A stretch of DNA of 64,000 nt from Apoderus coryli (taxonomy: Eukaryota > Arthropoda > Insecta > Coleoptera > Attelabidae), in assembly GCA_911728435.2 (NCBI GenBank), contig OU452206.1:12492297-12556296 (forward strand), read 5' to 3'. Position 1 is the stretch's first letter. Each line of letters begins with the position of its first letter. Below are positions 57,546 through 64,000 of this stretch, in pieces. A model generated the notes under the pieces. It was not told the DNA's origin. It saw nothing but the letters and a program-made list of their open reading frames with translations, and ran no database searches. The position numbers and the translations under genes were made by a program.

Positions 57546-57649
57546 CAAATGACCGGATGGGTAACAAAACTTTAGATGCACGCCTACCGAATAAGAGCAG
57601 TCTCCCCCCACTTCCATTCAATTGGTACAAGCAAGGGCCATATTGGTTT

Positions 57650-57935
57650 AAAGGCAAATTGATGGTGGTTTTTCAAAAACGAAACATCGTCATCTTATTC
57701 TCCTCAAAAACTAACATTTAGAAAGTGCTTTTTATTTTTATATCTGTAAAAATAATGTCAGAAATAAATATAAACTAAAATAGCAAAAAATGTTTTTTAC
57801 AAAAATTCGCGAAAACGGCTAAAGTTAGTTTACTTTTAATTTAAATTGTACAACTTTTCTCTAATTTAACCAAGATTGTGACTCCTACCGTTTCCAATGC
57901 TTTAGCATTCTTATCTTGGACACAGTGTATATATT
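57650..57935. repeat. Single arm of the dispersed foldback repeat
   Basis: It matches the right arm of 30235-31288: 'ttctcctcaaaaa', 'aaagtgctttttatttttat', 'tctgtaaaaataa', 'cattcttatcttggac'. It includes the element end (ttggacacagtgtatata). There is no partner arm here. It lies next to the mariner-like transposase at 56560-57545. Confidence 0.7.
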
Positions 57936-57999
57936 TTTTGAAATGCAAATACAATACAAAAATTTTAGTACTGTTTTTGAATACTCTTACCCGAGTTCC

Positions 58000-58066
58000 G
58001 CACAGCTCTGAATTGAACCACTGATGAGAGAATGATATCATTCCGAAACTTGTCTGGTGATAGCTA
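58000..58066 (+). ncRNA. Type I hammerhead ribozyme candidate
   Basis: Core CTGATGA lies at 58021-58027. Stem II gaatga/tcattc lies at 58030-58043, closed by a G-C pair with one bulged A. GAAA lies at 58045-58048. Stem III is AC-tt-GT, with the cleavage residue C at 58054 (GTC). Stem I pairs acca (58017-58020) with tggt (58055-58058). After an internal loop, agct (58004-58007) pairs with agct (58062-58065). All invariant core residues are present. The two-pair stem III is the minimal form reported for Penelope-like elements and small retrozymes in animals. The host element here is not identified. Confidence 0.75.
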
Positions 58067-58691
58067 AAAAAGAAAAATAACTGTGATTTACAATTATTTT
58101 CTTTTCATAGACTTTGATTTGAGATCCAGATTAATATAAGTTTCACCTAATAATGGACAACTTCTTTAAAAGTAATTTTATCTTTTACGCAAATGCCAAG
58201 CACCGAGAGCTTACATTTCCTCACTTAAAATACAAGATCACGTAGCTATATAACCTAACTTTTCGATTCTTTACTTTGGTCATTTACGTCCTGTAAAATA
58301 AAAACTTTCGAAGTCCTATGCAACATGTGTTCCATTCCATTCTCATCACCTGATGGACGAACAAAAGACTTAGTACAGTAGTCTCGTTCTTTTATAGTAA
58401 AGTTTCAACTTTATGCACGACAACTTGCACCTATATTGTGTGTTCCATACTTTTTATCTAATTAAAAACTTGCCGGGGAAAGTTTCACTCTTAACTGACG
58501 GTGACACCTAATTTTCTCTTGTTAGTTAATTTTAACCATACTGGAAGCGTTTTCGGGTTTGATAAGAATAAATAAAATACTAGAAAACTGATATAATATT
58601 TTTTTTTGGTCGTCTAACAATGCTGTTTAACTTTTTAAGAGTAGCAAATTTGAAGGTACAGGTAGAATTGTTTATGTCGTTTATATATATT
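58067..58691. other. No recognisable gene
   Basis: No coding similarity was found. Confidence 0.4.
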
Positions 58692-59010
58692 AGTCCATCC
58701 AAAAAGCCATAGGATGACACATAGAAGGCGTTACTAGAATTTTTTCCATATGATTTTTAATTAGTACTAACCTTCAAACGATACGTGTATAAATTTGACA
58801 GCAATCTGACTATTGATTCGTGAGTTATTGCATTTTGTGTGAAGCAACGTTCGTTATTGAAAAAAAAAATGGGAAAAAGTGAATTTCCAGTTTTGATAGA
58901 GCATTGCTTTTTGATGAAAAAAAAATACACTGGAAACCAAACAAAAATGCTTGATAAACATTATCCGAACTCTGCTGTATCGAGACAAATGGAAGAGAAT
59001 TTGCCTCAAA
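58692..59010 (+). mobile_element. Irritans-type mariner, 5' end only
   Basis: The leader gacagcaatctgactattga and the N-terminal frame from 58869 (MGKSEFPVLIEHCFLMKKK) match the copy at 59910. Homology stops near 59000, and the frame runs on into unrelated residues to 59042. The 5' terminus is degraded (ccataggatgacacatag). The rest is lost. Confidence 0.75.
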
Positions 59011-59909
59011 TGATATATCATGTTCCTATACCTAAACTGTAAGGTTTCTAAAATAAAAACCAGTTTAGATAAAAATACGATTAGTTTGCTATATTTTAAT
59101 TAGGATGTACCTACTGAGTCGTCCAGGGCCAACATGTCATAATCATATTCTCGGTCTTTTGGGAAGAGCTTGTAACTCTTATAAACATTTTTTTTTATAC
59201 CACAGTCAACGTTAAGACCGAAACAAAGTCATCAGTATCATTGTCTACACATACCCCAGTCTAGTTCTACTGAATTCGACTAGGGCCGTGCTTTCTCTTA
59301 TTTAACTTTCGATATTATGTAACAAAACAAAGACACAGTGGCAATAGAATTTACTTTTGTCCTACCCTGTATATCTATTTGGGTAATTTTGGGTAATTTT
59401 GGATATTTTCTCTTAGTTTTATAGTTTTCTACCTAGCATGTCTGAAAGTCTAATATTTTCGTAAATATTATACAACATCTGTAAGTAAGTGTAATAAACA
59501 TATTATCTTGGGTGCCTGTGATAAAGAAGTTATACCTAGAAAAATACCTTTTTTCAAGTCGAAAATATTGTGTTTGTTTATGAGTTAGTCGAAAGATAAA
59601 ATGCATGTATTAGAAAAGATAACTAGATGTTTCAGTTATAGGATGGTCAAACATTCAACATTCTCGAAACGCTTTCATGTAAATTAAATGTCGGACTTTT
59701 ATTATCATATACGCAGAAAATATGACCATGGGTTGGGTTGGGTTGGGATATTCTTTGTTTGTTCTTCTTTAACTGAAACCGCTCGTAAAGCTTGAATCGA
59801 ACCCGTAACAATTTGAATAGCATATTGCGATTCATTCTGGACTGAGCTATAAAATTAGTATTCTTTCTGAATGTAACTAATACCCGCTAATTCAAAATGG
59901 TTACAATTA
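59011..59909. other. No gene; short TTGGG run
   Basis: 'gggttgggttgggttggga' at ~59730 is a four-copy pentamer run. It is too short to call telomeric. No coding similarity was found. Confidence 0.4.
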
Positions 59910-61120
59910 GGTTACTCACTAAGTCCGTAGTTGGCGTTACTAGAATTTTTTCCATATGATTTTTATTTAGTACTAACGATACATGTACAAATTTGACAGC
60001 AATCTGACTATTGATTCGTGAGTTCTAGCATTTTGTGTGAAGCAACGTTTGTTATTTAAAAAAAAAATGGAAAAAAGTGAATTTCGAGTTTTGATAAACC
60101 ATTGCTTTTTGATGAAAAAAATACAGTGGAAACCAAACAATGGCTTGGTAAACATTATCCAGACAAATGGTAGAGAACTGGATTGCTGAATTCATACGTG
60201 GGCGTACAAGCACAAATGATGCAGAGCGCAGTGGACGCGCGAATGAGGCTGTTATTTCAGAAAACGTCAAAAAAATTCACAAATTGGTCATGAACGATTG
60301 CAAATTGAAGGTGCATGAGCTAGCTGAGATTGTAAAGATATCAGATGGTAGTGTTTTTGCCATTTTACAGGAACATTTGGGTATGCGGAAAGCTCTGTGC
60401 AAAGTGGGTGCCGCGTGCGCTCACAGTCGACCAAAAACAACATCGAATTGATGCTTCAGAGGAGTGTTTTGCGCTGTTAAACCGCAATAAAATAGAATTC
60501 TATCGTCGATATGTGAGAATGGATGAAACATGGCTTCACTATTACACACCAGAATCCAAAAGACAGTCAGCTGAGTGGACAGCAATCGACGAACGGAATC
60601 CGAATCGAGCAAAGACGCAACAGTCGGCCGGTAAGGTGATGGCGGCTGTATTTTGGGATGGCGAACGGAATAATATTCCTCGAATACCTCCAAAAAGGGA
60701 CCACCATCAACAGCGACTATTTATGGATCGATTGAAGGCTGAAATCGCAAAGAAACACATTTGCAAAAGAAAAAAGTGTTGTTTCACCGTGTAACAAATC
60801 GATGAAAACTATGGCAAAATTGAATGAATTGGGCATCGATTTGCTTACCCACCCACCGTATTCTCCAGATTTAGCCCCCAGCGACTTTTTCCTGTTTTCA
60901 GATCTCAAGAGAATGCGTGCTAGAAAGAAACTTAAGTCCATTGATGAAGTAATTGCTGAAACTGAGGCCTATTTTGACGAGAAAGAGAAATCCTACTATA
61001 AAAGTGGTATCGAAAAGTTTGGAAATCGCTATACTCGTTGTATTGCCCTCGAATGCAACTATGTTGAATAATAAAATCAAGTTTTGTCACAATTTTGTTT
61101 TTTTCTTACTTATCCTATTA
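59910..61120 (+). mobile_element. Irritans-type mariner, near full length, inactive
   Basis: The leader, start codon (60067), transposase and 3' end are all present over ~1.2 kb, close to the usual ~1.3 kb. The left terminus keeps taagtccgtag. The right terminus stops at tatccta, so the last ~15 bases of the TIR are missing. It is the most complete of three copies in the window (others at 48715 and 58692). Confidence 0.85.
60067..61071 (+). pseudogene. Mariner (irritans) transposase pseudogene
   Basis: In pieces: MEKSEFRVLI start; VENWIAEFIRGRTSTNDAER and ENVKKIHKLVMNDCKLKVHE (paired HTH region); CAKWVPRALTVDQKQHRID linker; RYVRMDETWLHYYTPESKRQ, with the first catalytic D in MDET; AGKVMAAVFWDGERN; and HPPYSPDLAPSDFFLFSDLK, with the third D. 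The end is RYTRCIALECNYVE. Near 60779-60795 a deletion removes the DNAP block, and with it the second catalytic D. Several frameshifts also occur. Its closest well-known relative is the irritans subfamily (Himar1 type). Confidence 0.88.
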
Positions 61121-62455
61121 TTACAAATTTTCACTCAAAGGAAAACCTCTCAAATGGAATGCCTCCAAGAGCTAATGTAATATCCGAACGAGCCATTCGA
61201 CATGATTTGGCAGATAGAGAATATCCTAGATAAGTAGAAGAAGATGCAGAAGAAGAATAATAAGAACTCAGTTGGGAATTCCCCAAAAAAAATCAGATAG
61301 TCGGAATCATCACAATTTCTATATTTTCTGTACCCTCCAACGATAGTGCATTGCATCAACAGTTGCCCTTACATCGCGTGCAGAACGAGCGTAAATCTTC
61401 GTAATTGCAGTTACGTTACAGCCCTTGATGCAGTTACATCTGATTAGCCCTCATAGGAATCTTATTAATCATACATTCTCTAGATATTGAATGGTTCTAT
61501 TTTTTCCATTTCCTTAATTTTTCTCTGTAATTACTATGCCATTGCATCTCATTCTCATTCCGTTTCTTTAGTACAGCAGAGGTGCGGGATATTTGCAGAT
61601 GCGATGCCCAATAACAAGCTGGTATCGACGCCGCGGGAAAGTCTTCGAGCATCTCAAGTTGTCATGCATTTTTATTTTTTAGCACTTTGTCCCTTACCCC
61701 GCAGTAACACCCCCACTGTTCATCGAATGTTTTAAGATGGAGCAAGGTATTAAGGATCCGGCCCGACAAAGCTGAAAAGAATAATGATTCTTAATTTTCA
61801 TTTCGTTGCTATACTCCGTAAAACGTGACCAGAAATTTTAACTCAAAATATGTCACGGAGAATTTTTTCCTTCTTTCGCTTTTCCGCATTTTTTTTCCCT
61901 TTTTACTGTCTATATCGGTATGTGTATATGTATATATAACGCATACGGGTAACTTTTCCAACTTCGAACTTTAAGGCTATTTGTTAAGGAAATTCAATAA
62001 TGTCTATGTACACAGACCAATGTGTCATGCTGTAAGAAGATTATCGGTCAATATTGATGGAGGCAATGCTAAACAATGATATTTATAGTATTTTGTCTCC
62101 TATGTTTTGAATACTGAGTGTAACAGAGCTAGGTTTAGAGCTAGGAAAGCCAGCTACAAATTCGACTAAATTGCAGTGCAAAGTGTCCCAGAATGATAAA
62201 TCTCTTTCAAAACTGCGAATTCAAATTATAGAAAATAGACATTGAATAGATAGATGATAGAGTGTATGACGTGACGGATCGACAAAACAAAAGAATTTGT
62301 GTCCGTAAATATAAATGAAAACGCGTTTTTAAAAGTGCAAAAAACCGTAAAACATCCAGCTTTGCTTATACATATACAACGAAAACAATGAGTCATATGT
62401 GGTTGTTCAACATGGCCGTCAGTCAGCAGTCAGCGCAAAGCTCCTTCCTATCACT
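61121..62455. other. No recognisable gene
   Basis: The open frames at 61150-61735 have no motif I can name. No paired termini were found. Confidence 0.4.
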
Positions 62456-62681
62456 ATTGCCCGGTTGTACAATGAGCGTTCACCCGAAGTTCACCTTGAT
62501 CTTCGGTTCAGCCGAGAAAATGCGTTGTACATTGTTGGTTTTGATGGTGAACTCTCAGTGAACTTGAACGCCCGAATTTGGTCGTTCAAGCTGAGTTCAA
62601 CGTTTTTTTAACCTCACTCCTGAATGTTTTGATGTTTTATTTATGCTATTTGTTTTTTCAAAATTTAATTTCCTACAAAAA

Positions 62682-62811
62682 TGGATGTGTGGGAAGACAT
62701 TACAGATGATGAAGATTTCTTATTAGAATTAGTAAATAATGTTGCTCATCGTCGAGCCCCACATATAAAAATAGGCCAAATCATTTCAAAGTTTGGAATT
62801 AACGAGTCGTA
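62682..62811 (+). pseudogene. Harbinger transposase N-terminus
   Basis: MDVWEDITDDEDFLLELVNN starts at an ATG at 62682, followed by VAHRRAPHIKIGQIISKFG and a stop at 62811. The acidic 'DD.DFLLELV' start is like that of insect Harbinger nucleases. The DDE domain is absent downstream. Confidence 0.5.
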
Positions 62812-62949
62812 ATGTTTATTGTGGATTTGATATCTGAAAGAATATCATCTACTACAGACATATACATTAAACACATCACCCTATCAGACTGAAATAAAAT
62901 AAATAAAAAGAAAAAGGAGTAATAACGATAGGACTATGGGAAATTTAAT

Positions 62950-63290
62950 AGACTTAACAATTCAACAGACGACACTGCTCATCAAATACATTTTAGATAC
63001 TTTTAATTTAAACCTGGATATTGAGACGTAAAATACTGAGGCAATTTGTTATACTCTGCAATTATGGTATATGAAAACGACCCTTGAAATAAAGCTGTTC
63101 TATGGGGTGGTATATCAATGATATGCTTTCTTCTTATGTTTAAATTATGAACATGAACAACCGTCCTGAAAGTTGCCGCCTTTTTCTCAGAATTAGGTTG
63201 TTCGATAACGTAGAGTTTCAGTTCACCCCATGGAGGATGCACAGGAGTACCCTAGGTGCTGTGACTTTTTTTGTGTCACCGTCTACCAAT
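62950..63290 (-). pseudogene. LINE ORF2 C-terminus fragment
   Basis: The minus frame (63242-63003) reads TFRTVVHVHNLNIRRKHIID and IPPHRTALFQGSFSYTIIAE, then YNKLPQYF. It matches the C-terminus at 32830-32945 (VHNFNVRYRR...HPLHRTAVSERSFS), so it is the same LINE family as 28118 and 31340. It is probably nested in the Harbinger element. Confidence 0.7.
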
Positions 63291-63639
63291 TCCAGATCAC
63301 TAAATTTATTAAAATAATATCCTCTCTAGCAGAGAAATTAGTTGCTCTTACATTATTTTCCATAATTATATATTATAAATTTGTTTATATTTAATATTCT
63401 AAGACTACGAAAATACAAATTTAAAAAAAACTGAAAACAACATAAATATATCTAAAAAATATATATTTTATAGGTTAGATTGTCATTTTTTTCTTCTCCT
63501 CATTTTATAGACTAGTTAAATGCTGGTTCAAGTAAACTTGCATTGGTACAACGCTCGAGACACTGAACTGAGTTCAAGAGTGAACTCATAGTGACCAGCA
63601 GTTCACGGGAACTAATGGTGAACCATCGTTTGTACAACC

Positions 63640-63705
63640 GGGCCTATATATTCCAAGATGCACATGTAGTAAAGAATATATTGGAGAAAGAGATAGAAAA
63701 GTCTC
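63640..63705 (+). pseudogene. Penelope-like GIY-YIG endonuclease fragment
   Basis: Immediately after the Harbinger right end the frame reads GLYIPRCTCSKEYIGERDRK VSI. The 'G.Y.I.C.C...YIG' spacing is the start of the GIY-YIG nuclease at the C-terminus of Penelope-like proteins. Only ~20 residues are readable. The rest of the nuclease was not found. Confidence 0.5.
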
Positions 63706-64000
63706 AATAAACATTTGAGGTGTGTACAGCCTGATATTAAAAAACAGTTTATTTCAACAAAATGTTTTTGTTATAAAGACATTTTGAAATGAAAATTGTA
63801 AATAAATCATTCTAGAATATACAGAAGATTTATGATCATATCAAAAAATTATTTTTTAATAATTCAGTTTATTTTTTTAGTTTAATTAAATAATCAAAAT
63901 AAAGAAGCGGACATAAATCTGACTCACATGCACATATGCAAAAATGATATAGAATCAATAATCCGTAGCATTTCTACCAAAATCTATGTCGTATGTACTG
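63706..64000. other. No recognisable gene
   Basis: AT-rich sequence to the end of the window. Confidence 0.4.

Larger units (their letters stand above)
62456..63648 (+). mobile_element. PIF/Harbinger-type element, decayed
   Basis: The left gcccggttgtacaa and right ttgtacaaccgggc are exact 14-bp inverted ends. Further inverted similarity inside includes 'gttcacccgaagttcac' against 'gttcacgggaactaatgg', and repeated gtgaac/gttcac words. A Harbinger-like start of a transposase lies at 62682. A minus-strand LINE fragment occupies the middle (62950-63290). A TNA-type target duplication was not clear. Confidence 0.7.

Noticed and set aside
59725..59750. TTGGG repeats as a telomeric tract
   Set aside because: Only about four copies, interstitial, and not the usual insect telomere unit (TTAGG or TCAGG).
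1..64000. CRISPR arrays, bacterial operons, plasmid or phage features
   Set aside because: No such structures were seen; composition and content are those of a eukaryotic, transposon-rich genome.

Overview
This window looks like intergenic or intronic DNA from an AT-rich, transposon-dense arthropod genome, most probably an insect. The inference rests on the mobile-element families: irritans-type mariner, R1-clade LINEs, mariner-like elements with long inverted repeats, PIF/Harbinger, hAT, Tc1, pogo/Tigger, RTE and Penelope-like fragments. I found no convincing host gene, no rRNA and no intact tRNA. Almost every open reading frame with a recognisable product belongs to a broken transposable element. 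The rest are short, have no recognisable motif and are probably chance ORFs.

Layout. 1-2.5 kb: nothing recognised. 2.5-7 kb: mariner-like and LINE fragments, including an R1-like LINE split by a second LINE on the other strand. 7.1-9.75 kb: a mariner-like element with ~390-bp inverted repeats that carries two smaller inverted-repeat elements. 10.8-11.4 kb: a 437-bp foldback and a hammerhead-like motif. 12-17.5 kb: Harbinger, hAT-type and Tc1 remnants, then a perfect 55-bp-arm hairpin. 18.7-23.7 kb: RTE and pogo fragments, a 3' LINE end, a solo LTR with target-site duplication (TSD) and a MITE. 26-33 kb: mixed mariner-like and LINE debris, a 1.05-kb foldback, and a second solo LTR that splits a LINE in frame. 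33.8-35.6 kb: a complete non-autonomous hAT element with a perfect 8-bp TSD and a ~170-bp tandem array. 37-49 kb: LINE 3' ends, a tRNA-like sequence, mariner-like relics, and a deleted mariner that lies against an hAT fragment. 51-58.1 kb: a TIR element containing duplicated Penelope-like modules, Penelope RT debris, two mariner-like transposases and a well-formed hammerhead ribozyme candidate. 58.7-61.1 kb: two more mariner copies. 62.4-63.7 kb: a Harbinger relic containing a LINE fragment and abutting a Penelope GIY-YIG fragment.

The genes do not form a pathway. The biology here is the insertion history: nested insertions can be ordered in time, and several repeat families occur two to four times inside 64 kb. 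The most interesting signal is the set of hammerhead-type motifs. One near-consensus copy lies at about 58.0 kb. Variant copies sit in repeats at about 8.3/8.8, 11.3 and 51.5/51.9 kb. The 51.5-kb copies overlap a short reading frame that resembles the start of a Penelope-like protein.
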